A stretch of 43,740 bases of DNA from Clostridia bacterium. GTDB lineage: Bacteria; Bacillota; Clostridia; Christensenellales; Borkfalkiaceae. Location: the NCBI GenBank assembly GCA_021202395.1, contig JAJQDC010000003.1, positions 8,187 through 51,926 on the forward strand, read 5' to 3'. The notes below the pieces were generated by a model, which saw only the letters and a program-made list of their open reading frames with translations, did not search any database and was not told the origin of the DNA. Positions 24,622 through 32,834 of the stretch are shown here, piece after piece. The position numbers and the translations under genes are program-made. Numbering within the stretch: position 1 is the stretch's first letter; every line of letters begins with the position of its first letter.

Positions 24622-24785
24622 CGTCATCCGTCTGCTACGCAGCTCTCAACGGCGGCAAGGACAACCGCTGTTTCGGGCACCGTTTGCGCCTTGCACTATG
24701 CGCAAACTCATCTCACCGCCATAAACAGCGCATAAGTGCTGTTTAAAGATATGGCGGTTCGTCCCATAAAAGGGGAAGGCAAGGG
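24622..24785 (+). repeat. Long structured repeat between lepA and the alkyltransferase gene
   Basis: This 164-bp copy begins CGTCATCCGTCTGCTACG and ends GGGGAAGGCAAGG. It carries a GCGGCAAGGACAACCGC hairpin, the GTTTGCGC/GCGCAAAC hairpin and the CCGCCATA-AACAGC.../GCTGTT...TATGGCGG compound hairpin. It almost fills the gap, ending 3 bp from the lepA stop codon. Its other end overlaps the first bases of the longer alkyltransferase reading frame. Confidence 0.85.
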
Positions 24786-24788
24786 TGG

Positions 24789-26597
24789 TTAATCTTTATT
24801 GGTCTTTAAAATTTGCATAAAGACTTCGGAAGGTACTTCTACCGTGCCGATGGTACGCATTCTCTTTTTGCCTTCTTTCTGCTTTTCAAGAAGTTTTTTC
24901 TTGCGGGTTACGTCGCCGCCGTAGCACTTTGCCAATACGTCTTTACGAAGCGCCTTAACCGTTTCCCTTGCGATAATTTTACCGCCGATTGCCGCCTGTA
25001 CGGGTACTTCAAACAGCTGCCTGGGGATGGCTTCCTTAAGATTTTCGCAGAGCGTTCTGCCGCGGGTGTAAGCGGAATCTTCGTGCACTATCATAGAGAG
25101 CGCATCGCAGACGTCGCCGTTTAACATAATATCAAGCTTTACAAGCTTGCTCTGGCGGTAACCGGTAAGCTCGTAGTCAAAACTGGCATAGCCGCGGGTA
25201 CGAGATTTTATGGAATCGAAAAAGTCAAATATAATTTCGTTGAGCGGCATTTCGTAGATGAGCTGTACGCAGTTAGCTTCTAAATAGTTCATTTCGCAGA
25301 ACGTACCGCGCTTATCGCGGCAAAGGTCCATTATAGCGCCAAGATATTCGGGCGGGGAATAGATATCTACCTTTACGATAGGCTCTTCCATATGCTCAAT
25401 TTCTGACTGCGGCGGCAGGTGCGAAGGGTTGTCTACAAACAGCTCTGAACCGTCGGTTTTTACCACTTTGTAACTTACCGAAGGGGCGGTTGTAATAATA
25501 TCAAGGTTGAACTCCCGCTCTATACGCTCCTGTATAATTTCCATATGCAGCAGCCCGAGAAAGCCGCATCGGAAGCCGAAGCCGAGAGCAACCGAGTTAT
25601 CTGCTTCAAAAACAAGGGACGCGTCGTTGAGCTGCAGTTTTATCAAAGCTTCTTTAAGGTCGCCGAACTTGCTGCCGTCTAACGGGTAAATACCGCAGAA
25701 GACTACGGGCTGAGCCTTTTTGTAACCGGGCAGCGGTTCCGCTGCGGGAACGTCTGCATTTGTTACGGTGTCGCCCACGGCAACATCCTGTATGCTCTTT
25801 ATAGACGCCGCAATGTAGCCTACTTCGCCTGCAGCCAGACCGTCTTTTACCTTAAGCTGCGGAGCAAATATGCCCGTTTCGGTAACGTCGTAAACCTTAT
25901 CTGACTGGAAGGTCTTTATTCTGTCGCCCACCTTTACCTTGCCGTCTTTAAGGCGGACAAACAGAATAACACCCTTATAGTTGTCGTAATAGCTGTCAAA
26001 TATAAGCGCCTTTAAAGGGGCGTCTTCGTCTCCGTCGGGGGAAGGAAAGTACTTTACTATATCTTCCAAAATCTCTTTGATATTTATTCCTTCTTTGGCG
26101 GAAACAAGGGGTGCGTATGATGCGTCTAACCCTATTACGTCTTCTATCTCTTTTTTAGCTTCTTCGGGGCGGGCAGAAGGTAAATCTATTTTATTTATTA
26201 CGGGCAGAATCTCAAGGTCGTTTTCCAGCGCAAGGTAAACGTTTGCAAGAGTCTGTGCTTCTATCCCCTGGGAAGCATCCACCACAAGAACGGCGCCTTC
26301 GCAGGCGGCAAGGGAGCGGGATACTTCGTAAGTGAAGTCTACATGCCCCGGGGTGTCTATAAGGTTGAATACATACTCGTTGCCGTCGTCTGCCTTGTAG
26401 TACATTCTTACTGGGGTAAGCTTTATTGTAATGCCCCTTTCCCGCTCTATATCCATAGAGTCGAGAAGCTGCTCTTCCATATCCCTTTCTGACACCTGGC
26501 CGGTGAGTTCCATAATTCTGTCGGCAAGGGTACTTTTACCGTGGTCTATGTGGGCTATTATGCAGAAATTGCGTATAAATTTGCTTGGTTTTTTCAT
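24789..26597 (-). CDS. lepA: Translation elongation factor 4 (LepA GTPase)
   Basis: LepA is a ribosome-bound GTPase related to EF-G. The 602-residue protein has the G1 motif AHIDHGKST near 15-23, RGITI in switch [17 protein letters not shown] and the SAKEG motif. The characteristic LepA C-terminal domain follows, with [23 protein letters not shown] near the end. The length is standard. It has its own promoter and is likely the first gene of a lepA-alkyltransferase-hemW unit, although a structured repeat separates it from the next gene. Confidence 0.98.
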   Translation of the reverse strand: MKKPSKFIRNFCIIAHIDHGKSTLADRIMELTGQVSERDMEEQLLDSMDIERERGITIKLTPVRMYYKADDGNEYVFNLIDTPGHVDFTYEVSRSLAACEGAVLVVDASQGIEAQTLANVYLALENDLEILPVINKIDLPSARPEEAKKEIEDVIGLDASYAPLVSAKEGINIKEILEDIVKYFPSPDGDEDAPLKALIFDSYYDNYKGVILFVRLKDGKVKVGDRIKTFQSDKVYDVTETGIFAPQLKVKDGLAAGEVGYIAASIKSIQDVAVGDTVTNADVPAAEPLPGYKKAQPVVFCGIYPLDGSKFGDLKEALIKLQLNDASLVFEADNSVALGFGFRCGFLGLLHMEIIQERIEREFNLDIITTAPSVSYKVVKTDGSELFVDNPSHLPPQSEIEHMEEPIVKVDIYSPPEYLGAIMDLCRDKRGTFCEMNYLEANCVQLIYEMPLNEIIFDFFDSIKSRTRGYASFDYELTGYRQSKLVKLDIMLNGDVCDALSMIVHEDSAYTRGRTLCENLKEAIPRQLFEVPVQAAIGGKIIARETVKALRKDVLAKCYGGDVTRKKKLLEKQKEGKKRMRTIGTVEVPSEVFMQILKTNKD

Positions 26598-26628
26598 CTT
26601 TTACCAGAATATATTTTTATTACTATTT

Positions 26629-26657
26629 ATTATAAATAATTGCCGCAAAATTGGCAA
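26629..26657 (-). promoter_or_regulatory. Sigma-A promoter of lepA
   Basis: On the minus strand TTGCCA (26652-26657) and TATAAT (26629-26634) are 17 bp apart, ending 31 bp before the lepA ATG. Confidence 0.7.
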
Positions 26658-26764
26658 CAAAAACATTGTGAACTTTTTAATAAGATAATAAGTTTTTTTT
26701 GAGAAACGTTGTCTCACTCTTGGCTCCCTTATTAGTAAACATTGATTAATTCTGTATTTCTTTT

Positions 26765-26879
26765 CCTTGGCTTCCCCCCCCTGCGGGGGAAGCTGGCGGC
26801 AGAGGCCGACTGTGTGAGCGCAGCGAAACTCTGCGCACCGCATTATAAATTGTTCTATAATATGGCGCAGATGAGGGGA
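26765..26879 (-). repeat. Structured repeat, reverse orientation
   Basis: It has the same layout as 9499-9611: CCTTGGCTTCCCC start, CTTCCCC/GGGGAAG hairpin, the shared GCGAAACTCTGCGCACC and ATTATAAATTGTTCTATAAT stretches, and a GATGAGGGGA end. A short decayed relative (CTCTTGGCTCCC) precedes it at 26716-26731. Confidence 0.8.
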
Positions 26880-26926
26880 TAATTTGGTTGTTTTACAATA
26901 TTTTTATTAAAATAAGGTAGAAAATG

Positions 26927-27095
26927 TCCCCTCATCCGTCCCTACGGGACACCTGTCTCAACCGCGGTAAGGACAACCGCTGTTTCGGGCACCGTTTGCA
27001 CCTTGCACTATGCGCAAACTCATCTCACCGCCATAAACAGCGCATAAGTGCTGTTTAAAGATATGGCGGCTCGTCCCATAATAGGGGAAGGCAAG
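26927..27095 (+). repeat. Long structured repeat, forward orientation
   Basis: This copy is near-identical over most of its length to 24622-24785. It starts TCCCCTCATCCGTCCCTACG with a GTCCC/GGGAC hairpin and ends AGGGGAAGGCAAG. With 26765-26879 it forms a facing pair separated by 47 bp. From 27096 to 27234 I see no gene; a fragment (ACGCTATTATTTTTAAATAAC) resembles the left end of the repeats at 9257 and 34211. Confidence 0.85.
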
Positions 27096-27234
27096 ATTTG
27101 TAAAGTTGAATTAATCATCGATTACTATTAGGGGGGGCTTTTATTGCGGTACATTTTTATTTAAGAACAAACGCTATTATTTTTAAATAACTTGTGTGCC
27201 GCGGCGGATATTAATAAAGCAAAACATAAAATCA

Positions 27235-27259
27235 CCCCGAAAGGGGAAAACTTTCGGGG
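27235..27259 (-). terminator. Intrinsic terminator after the MreB-like gene
   Basis: CCCCGAAAG/CTTTCGGGG (9 bp, 7-base loop) is followed by GTGATTTTATGTTTTG on the minus strand, 60 bp after the stop codon. Confidence 0.75.
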
Positions 27260-27319
27260 ATAAATTTAAATTGGTGCGGGAATATGCCGCAATTAATTAA
27301 AGTACTATGCCGTAAATAA

Positions 27320-28330
27320 TCAGTCGGAAGTAGTTACTTTACCCTTGTACGTTTCGCTGGATAGAATTGCTCCGCCGCCTATTACCGCAGCCAGCTGCGG
27401 CTCTTCGGCAAGGTTGACTGGGATAGAGAGCTTTTCTGAAAGATAGCCTGCAATGCCGTCTGTTTTGCAAAGCCCGCCCGAAAGATATATGCCCGTGTGC
27501 ATAACCGAAGATGCCACTTCGGCAGGGAGCTTTGATATTATAAGCAGAATGTATTCTGAAATTTTATCTATATAAAGATTTAAAACATCGCGGATCTGCT
27601 CGGTTGTAACCGCCATAGAAGAAGGTATTCCCGTAAGCACGTCGCGCCCGTCTATCACCGCCATTTTGTTGTCGCCTTCTAAAAAGCTTGCTACGGCGTT
27701 TTTAAGCCTTTCGGCGGTGAGTGCGCCTATACGTGTATTGTAATTTTCTGCAAGCAGGTCCATAAGGTGTACGTCTATATTGCCGCCGCCAAGGTTAAGG
27801 CTCATACCAGAAATTATGCCGTCTAAAGAAACAGCCGCAATGTTGGTAAGGCCGTAGCCGATATCTACCGAAAATACAGGTGTAGATTCGCTGAGCGGTA
27901 TACCTGCACCCAGCACAGCCGCAAACGGCGTCTGGGTAAAGCTCACCTTGCCAATCCCGCAGTAATCGGCAATGTGCAGATACTTTTCTTTAAGCTGGGC
28001 TTTGCTGCCGCAAGGTAAAATAAACAGCACTTCGGTGCGGCGCGCCCTGCTGCGGGTTACGCTTATTTTTTCAAGAAAGAACGCAAGAAGGGGTGCGACA
28101 AGATTTTCATGGACGATGTCGCCGTCTACCACGGGGTTGATGATATGCGTGTTGCGGGCAGCCTTACCAGAAAGCGCCCTTGCCTTGTCGCCAAGGAATT
28201 TTACCGCATACCCGTCTTCGTCGGGAATTTTTTCCACCGCGGCGCAGGTAGCTTCTGAAAGCACGACGCCGCATCCCTCCATATAAATTTTGGTTACCCA
28301 AGAACCTAAATCGATTGCAAGTTTAATCAT
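27320..28330 (-). CDS. MreB-like actin-family protein (divergent)
   Basis: The 336-residue actin-fold protein resembles MreB, the filament that guides cell-wall synthesis. The phosphate 1 motif is LAIDLGSWVTKIY instead of the usual DLGTANT. Phosphate 2 is VDIGYGLTNIAAVSLDGI, followed by the MreB-like GGGNIDVHLMDLLAENYNTRIGALTAERLK. The adenosine motif is IYLSGGLCKTDGIAGYLSEKL, and the end AEEPQLAAVIGGGAIL is again MreB-like. It is divergent enough that it could be a paralogue rather than the main MreB. mreC and mreD are not adjacent. It overlaps maf by 4 bp, an arrangement that echoes maf-mreB clusters. Confidence 0.8.
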   Translation of the reverse strand: MIKLAIDLGSWVTKIYMEGCGVVLSEATCAAVEKIPDEDGYAVKFLGDKARALSGKAARNTHIINPVVDGDIVHENLVAPLLAFFLEKISVTRSRARRTEVLFILPCGSKAQLKEKYLHIADYCGIGKVSFTQTPFAAVLGAGIPLSESTPVFSVDIGYGLTNIAAVSLDGIISGMSLNLGGGNIDVHLMDLLAENYNTRIGALTAERLKNAVASFLEGDNKMAVIDGRDVLTGIPSSMAVTTEQIRDVLNLYIDKISEYILLIISKLPAEVASSVMHTGIYLSGGLCKTDGIAGYLSEKLSIPVNLAEEPQLAAVIGGGAILSSETYKGKVTTSD

Positions 28331-28884
28331 AAGTCTGAAACAATTTCTTTTAACATATTGCTTACAAGTATTACGGGCAGCCCCACTACGTTGGTATAGC
28401 TGCCGTAGTACTGCTTTACTATGCCGCCGTCTTGTATGCCGTAGCTGCCCGCTTTATCCATAGGGGAGCCGCCTGCGACATAATCTTTTATAAACCCGTC
28501 GGCCAATACGTTAAATTTAACCTCTGTCTTTTCGTATCGTACAATTTTTTTGTACTTGTTTTTTATGCACACACCCGTTATTACGCAGTGCGTTTTGCCT
28601 GATAATTTTTTAAGCATACCGCAGGCGTCGGTTTCGCCCTTGGGTTTGCCCAATATTTCGCCGTTAAAAACCACTATCGTATCGCAGCCGATTACCGTAC
28701 TGCCCGAATGGCGTGAAAATACGTCTTCGCATTTGCCTTCTGCAAGAGCGCAGGCGATATCTTCGGGGAAGAGAGATATATTTACTTCTTCGCCGCACCG
28801 TGCGGGTTCAACTATAAATTCCGGGACTATCTGCGACAACAGCGCCTTCCGGCGGGGGGAGCCGCTTGCAAGTATTAACTGCAT
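28327..28884 (-). CDS. maf: Maf-family nucleoside triphosphate pyrophosphatase
   Basis: Maf hydrolyses non-canonical or modified nucleoside triphosphates (often dTTP/UTP type) to monophosphates. The 185-residue protein has SGSPRRKALLSQ at the N terminus, the catalytic GCDTIVVFNGEILGKPKG near 65-82, the KTHCVITGV stretch, and DKAGSYGIQDGG near 142-153. Overlap with the MreB-like gene indicates coupling. Confidence 0.96.
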   Translation of the reverse strand: MQLILASGSPRRKALLSQIVPEFIVEPARCGEEVNISLFPEDIACALAEGKCEDVFSRHSGSTVIGCDTIVVFNGEILGKPKGETDACGMLKKLSGKTHCVITGVCIKNKYKKIVRYEKTEVKFNVLADGFIKDYVAGGSPMDKAGSYGIQDGGIVKQYYGSYTNVVGLPVILVSNMLKEIVSDL

Positions 28885-28902
28885 AACTCACCTTACGGTA
28901 TA

Positions 28903-28936
28903 GGCAACGCTGTATAACCGCTTGCGCGCCGTTGCC
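28903..28936 (-). promoter_or_regulatory. Stem-loop in the maf leader
   Basis: GGCAACG/CGTTGCC makes a 7-bp outer stem around a 20-base interior that can form a second small stem. It lies between the ppx terminator and the maf ribosome-binding site (AAGGTGAG). A regulatory role is only inferred. Confidence 0.4.
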
Positions 28937-28962
28937 TTTTACTTACACGCAAACGGTTAAAA

Positions 28963-28979
28963 TGCCGCACGCGGCGGCA
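28963..28979 (-). terminator. Probable intrinsic terminator after ppx/gppA
   Basis: TGCCGC/GCGGCA (6 bp, 5-base loop) is followed by TTTTAACCG on the minus strand, 7 bp after the stop at 28986. The short T-run suggests partial termination. Confidence 0.55.
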
Positions 28980-28985
28980 CTTTTT

Positions 28986-30500
28986 TTATAAAATTTCAAG
29001 ATTCTTGTGGAATGATTTTTTGAATTCGGCAGCGGCGGTCATTGCATCCCTTATTTCAAGGGCGGCATCCCCTTCCACTTCTGTTTTCATGATAACAGAA
29101 TCGCCAAGTATGTCGCAGTTGATACCCTTTATGGTGCCCGACATGCTTCTGTCAAGACTTTCGGCTATGCGGAGCATTACGCCAAGGCGCTTTACAATTT
29201 CTATATCTTCGTCGCGCAGGATGTCTTTAAACCTTGCCCAGTCGGCGGGGTTAATATCTTCCTTCTTGTGGCAGCACGCAACAAAAGCGGCAAGCACGAT
29301 TTCGCGGTGCGTTACGCCGTACAGCGTTGCGTTAAGTATCATATACCAGCTGTGGCGCTGGTGGTTATAAAATTTAATGCGCATGCCGCAGTCGTGCAAA
29401 GTGGCTGCAACCTTAAGCACCTTAAGGTATTGCCTGGGGAATTTATGCAGAACGCGGAGCTGTTTAAAGAGCTGTATAGAAAGGTTTACCACATGCTCTA
29501 CGTGATGTTCGTCGCAGCCGTACCACTTTACGAGCGTGGTCAAAGAATAGGTGAGCACGTCGGAAACGGGTTTTTCTATAGTGGAAGGAAGCGCCTGGTT
29601 GAACATGATACCTTCGCGTAAACCGGCACCCGATATAGTGAAGCTTTCCATTGCCATATAGGACGTAAATGCTTTTATTACGGCAAGCGCCGCGGGAAGG
29701 ATATCTGCACGCTCGGCAGAAAGCCCCTTGATCTTCTTCTTTTTGTCTAAATCAAGAACCTTTATCATATCGTAAAGGGGAAGAAAATCTTCGGTTAACA
29801 TATTGTAGTTATGAACGGTGTCTAAGGGGTACTTATGCACCATCTTGTTTATTTTAAACAGGTTGCGGAAGGAACCGCCCACACCTATCATGTGGACTTC
29901 GGGATCTACTTCGGCAAGCCAGTCTATTGCCTTTAACTGTTCGGTAAAGAACTCTTCTATCTTGTTAGCCTGCTCTTCGGGCTTTAAACCGTCCTGCCCG
30001 AACATATCTGTAAGCGTTACCGCACCAAAGGGCAGCGTTACGTAGTTGAGCATATTGCGGCGGTTGTAGTAGACTATTTTTGTGGAGCCGCCGCCGATTT
30101 CTAAGATAAGCCCCTTGGGGATATCCATAGTGTTTATAACGCCGCGGTAAACGTAAGTAGCCTCTTCTTCGGCTGTTAAAACTTTTATTTTTAAGCCGCA
30201 GTTGGCTTGTATTTCATCTAAGAAACTTCGCTGGTTTTTTGCCTTGCGCACCGCTTCGGTAGCTACGGTTATTATACGGTTTACGCCGCTTGCGTCGCAA
30301 AGCTTGCGGAACATTTTAAGCGTTCTTATAGTTTCTGCCACGCGCTGGGGCTTTAAAAAGCCGTCCCTTTCCATATCCTGGCCAAGGCGGACGCTTTCTT
30401 TAAGTTCGTCTACGACCATAAAATACCCATCTTCAAAAAGGTTAACGATGACGAGCCTTGCTGAATTTGAACCTAAATCGATGATGCCTATTTTTTCCAA
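28986..30500 (-). CDS. ppx: Ppx/GppA-family phosphatase with HD domain
   Basis: Family members degrade inorganic polyphosphate or convert pppGpp to ppGpp. This protein has 504 residues from the TTG start at 30500, which has an AGGGAG ribosome-binding site nine bases away. The frame opens further to an ATG at 30575, but that extension (RRRFYILRHTYRRN) lacks a ribosome-binding site and falls in leader hairpins. KIGIIDLGSNSARLVIV carries the phosphate-binding loop, GLILEIGGGSTKIV the second, and VGGSFRNL follows. The C-terminal part has an HD-type domain (TLHDCGMRIKFYNHQRHS near 395-412). Polyphosphatase versus pppGpp phosphatase cannot be settled from sequence. Confidence 0.93.
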   Translation of the reverse strand: MEKIGIIDLGSNSARLVIVNLFEDGYFMVVDELKESVRLGQDMERDGFLKPQRVAETIRTLKMFRKLCDASGVNRIITVATEAVRKAKNQRSFLDEIQANCGLKIKVLTAEEEATYVYRGVINTMDIPKGLILEIGGGSTKIVYYNRRNMLNYVTLPFGAVTLTDMFGQDGLKPEEQANKIEEFFTEQLKAIDWLAEVDPEVHMIGVGGSFRNLFKINKMVHKYPLDTVHNYNMLTEDFLPLYDMIKVLDLDKKKKIKGLSAERADILPAALAVIKAFTSYMAMESFTISGAGLREGIMFNQALPSTIEKPVSDVLTYSLTTLVKWYGCDEHHVEHVVNLSIQLFKQLRVLHKFPRQYLKVLKVAATLHDCGMRIKFYNHQRHSWYMILNATLYGVTHREIVLAAFVACCHKKEDINPADWARFKDILRDEDIEIVKRLGVMLRIAESLDRSMSGTIKGINCDILGDSVIMKTEVEGDAALEIRDAMTAAAEFKKSFHKNLEIL

Positions 30501-30519
30501 AATTATATACTCCCTGCAG

Positions 30520-30574
30520 TTGCGGCGGTATGTATGCCGCAAAATGTAAAATCGCCTGCGTAAACTTTTACGCA
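30520..30574 (-). promoter_or_regulatory. Two hairpins in the ppx leader
   Basis: TTGCGGC/GCCGCAA (30520-30542) and TGCGTAAA/TTTACGCA (30557-30574) form consecutive stems in a leader of about 135 bases. The first ends only 8 bp upstream of the ribosome-binding site. No T-run follows either stem. Confidence 0.5.
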
Positions 30575-30641
30575 AAGCAACAAAGACGAACGCTGTTTTT
30601 ATGAAGTTTTAAACATAATAACAGCACCCCAATGTATTGAA

Positions 30642-30670
30642 ATTATAGCATAATTCCAAATTTTTGTACA
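30642..30670 (-). promoter_or_regulatory. Extended -10 promoter of ppx/gppA
   Basis: TATAAT (30642-30647, minus) is preceded by TGC, an extended -10. The -35 TGTACA (30665-30670), 17 bp away, is imperfect. Confidence 0.65.
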
Positions 30671-30710
30671 TACGATTTAAAAATTTTTATGCAGAATACA
30701 CATATAAATT

Positions 30711-31523
30711 TTAGCGTTTGGGTGCATTTAAATCTTTTATGCGCTTTAAATATACGGGGCAGACAAAATCGGGGGCTATTTCTTTAAGCGGTTCAAGCAC
30801 AAAATCGCGGTTAATATAGTCGGGGTGGGGTATGGTAAGAGCGTCGGAATTTATAACTTCCCTGCCGTAAAAAATAATATCTATGTCTAAAGTGCGGTCG
30901 CCCCACTTTACTCCCCTTACCCTGCCGCCGTCATTTTCTATACGGTTAATTTCGGCAAGCAAAGCAAGCGGTTCAAGGTAAGTTTCTATCTTTACGCAGG
31001 CATTTAAAAAGTTGCCCTTTGCGGCGGTGCCGTATGGTGCGTTTTCTAAATAGGAAGAAACGGCTTTTACCTGTATGCCGCGGGTTAGCGAAAGTTCTTT
31101 TACAGCATAGTCAAGGTAGCCCTTTCTGTTGCCAAGGTTGGAACCTATAGAAAGGTACGCCGTCTGCCGCTTTAAGGTAACGCTTACCGAAACAGACTTG
31201 AAGTCTGCCTTTACGGGGGCGTCAGGCTTTTCTACAAGCAGGGTTACTTCCTGTGCGGAAGGAAAGTTATCCATTATATCGTATGCGCAGCGGTAGGCAA
31301 GCGTTTCTATAAGGTTAAAGGTGTTGCCTTGCGCTATTGCCGTTATGCGCTTGCAGAGCGTGGAATAGTTTACCGTCTGCGTAACGTCGTCCTCGGCGGC
31401 GGCAAGGCGGAAGTCGGTTACAACGTCTGCAGAAAACACAAAGCGCTGCTCTTCTTTCTTTTCAAAATCGTTGACGCCGTGGCAGGCTTTTACCGTAAGT
31501 TTTTTAACGCTGACCACATTCAT
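30711..31523 (-). CDS. folB/folK: Fused dihydroneopterin aldolase and HPPK (FolB-FolK)
   Basis: Two consecutive folate-pathway enzymes are in one 270-residue chain. Residues 1-118 are FolB ([35 protein letters not shown]), which cleaves dihydroneopterin. Residues 122-270 are FolK (AYLSIGSNLGNRKGYLDYAV, then WGDRTLDIDIIFYG and IPHPDYINRDFVLEPL), which pyrophosphorylates the pterin product. Such fusions are known in Firmicutes. It is the last gene of the folate operon and overlaps folP by 20 bp. No terminator is obvious downstream. Confidence 0.96.
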   Translation of the reverse strand: MNVVSVKKLTVKACHGVNDFEKKEEQRFVFSADVVTDFRLAAAEDDVTQTVNYSTLCKRITAIAQGNTFNLIETLAYRCAYDIMDNFPSAQEVTLLVEKPDAPVKADFKSVSVSVTLKRQTAYLSIGSNLGNRKGYLDYAVKELSLTRGIQVKAVSSYLENAPYGTAAKGNFLNACVKIETYLEPLALLAEINRIENDGGRVRGVKWGDRTLDIDIIFYGREVINSDALTIPHPDYINRDFVLEPLKEIAPDFVCPVYLKRIKDLNAPKR

Positions 31524-32292
31524 ACTCTGCCTCCTTTATAGCCTGCACATTTTCTTTTACGTCGTGCACACGCACAAACATTATACCTTTTTTTACCGCA
31601 AGGCGGGTGCTTTGCAACGTGGGTTCAAGCCTGTCGTTAACGTCGCCGCCGAAAAGCGATTTGCGGCTGGTGCCCAAAAGCAGCGGATAGCCCAGCACGG
31701 AAAGCCTGTCGTAGCCCTGCAAAAGTTCAAGATTCTGCTGGCGGTCTTTGGCAAAACCGATGCCGCCGTCTAAACAGATTTTATTTTTATCTATGCCGCA
31801 ATCTGTTGCAAGGTCTGCGGCATTCTGCAGAAATTTTAAAATTGGTGCCCATATATCCCCCGACAAACGCTCTTTTGCGTTGTGCATGATGCAGACGGAA
31901 GCGCCGTATTCTGCCACTACCTTTGCCATATCTTTATCGTGCGTCAAGCCCCATACGTCGTTAATCATATCGGCTCCGCCGTCTAATGCGGCGCGTGCGG
32001 CAAAGGAAAAATATGTGTCTACAGAAACGGGTATATCAAAACGTTTTTTAATTTCCCGTACAGGTTTTGCAAAGCGTTCAATCTCTTCTTCTGCAGAAAT
32101 TTCTTTGTAACCGGGGCGGGTAGACTGGGCGCCGATATCAAGAATTTCCGCCCCTTCTTTTACAGCCTTTTCCGTCGCAAAAAGGGCACTGTCTGCCGTA
32201 GCGCGGCTGCCCGCCCAGAAGCTGTTGGGCGTTAAGTTTATTATAGCCATTACGTGGGTGCCGCCCGTAAAAGTTTTATTGCCGATAATCAT
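31504..32292 (-). CDS. folP: Dihydropteroate synthase
   Basis: FolP joins the pterin pyrophosphate to p-aminobenzoate and is the sulfonamide target. The 262-residue TIM barrel shows [16 protein letters not shown] near 15-30 (the usual NVTPDSFSDG pterin loop, here slightly altered), [13 protein letters not shown] near 55-67, INDVWG, and [13 protein letters not shown] near 200-212. It overlaps folE by 4 bp (ATGA) and folBK by 20 bp. Confidence 0.96.
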   Translation of the reverse strand: MIIGNKTFTGGTHVMAIINLTPNSFWAGSRATADSALFATEKAVKEGAEILDIGAQSTRPGYKEISAEEEIERFAKPVREIKKRFDIPVSVDTYFSFAARAALDGGADMINDVWGLTHDKDMAKVVAEYGASVCIMHNAKERLSGDIWAPILKFLQNAADLATDCGIDKNKICLDGGIGFAKDRQQNLELLQGYDRLSVLGYPLLLGTSRKSLFGGDVNDRLEPTLQSTRLAVKKGIMFVRVHDVKENVQAIKEAEYECGQR

Positions 32293-32834
32293 TTTAAAAG
32301 AGCAAACACCTCCGCTATCTTTTGCTGCGGGAAGTCGCCCTGGGTGGCGTAAGTTACCGTTTTGCTGCCAGGTTTTTTTACGCCCCTGCAGGTCATGCAG
32401 GTGTGTTCGGCTTCGCAGATAACCATTACACCCTTGGGCGAAAGGTAATCGTAAACGGCTTGGGCAATCTGGCTGGTAAGCTGTTCCTGCAGCTGCAGCC
32501 TGTGGGAATAAACTTCTACCGTGCGTGCAAGCTTAGACAGCCCCGTTACCTTGCCGTCAGGAATGTAAGCTATTGCTATTTTGCCGAAGAACGGCATAAG
32601 GTGGTGTTCGCACACAGAAGAAAAGGCTATATCTTTTTCTATTACTATATCGCCCGAACTTACGTTAAAGGTTTTTGCAAGATGCTCCTGCGCCGTTTTG
32701 CCTTGCCCGCTGAGAAGTTCTTCGTACATGTCTGCCACGCGGGCAGGGGTATCTTTAAGCCCGTCGCGGGTTGGATCTTCGCCTACGGCGGCAAGAAAAT
32801 CTGCCACCGCATTTATTGCCTTTTGCCTATCCAT
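32289..32834 (-). CDS. folE: GTP cyclohydrolase I
   Basis: FolE converts GTP to dihydroneopterin triphosphate, the first step of folate synthesis. The 181-residue protein keeps the zinc ligands (cysteine in [11 protein letters not shown] and cysteine in [12 protein letters not shown]) and the active-site histidines, with [15 protein letters not shown] and [13 protein letters not shown]. The zinc-dependent type IA enzyme is indicated. It overlaps both operon neighbours. Confidence 0.97.
   Translation of the reverse strand: MDRQKAINAVADFLAAVGEDPTRDGLKDTPARVADMYEELLSGQGKTAQEHLAKTFNVSSGDIVIEKDIAFSSVCEHHLMPFFGKIAIAYIPDGKVTGLSKLARTVEVYSHRLQLQEQLTSQIAQAVYDYLSPKGVMVICEAEHTCMTCRGVKKPGSKTVTYATQGDFPQQKIAEVFALLK

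Noticed and set aside
26700-27100. Repeat cluster considered as a CRISPR array
   Set aside because: The units are long, unequal, in mixed orientation and contain multiple hairpins. There are no regular short repeats with unique spacers and no cas genes.
30501-30575. N-terminal extension of the ppx/gppA protein
   Set aside because: The arginine-rich extension falls in leader hairpins. The TTG at 30500 has a good AGGGAG site and begins exactly at the family's first strand.
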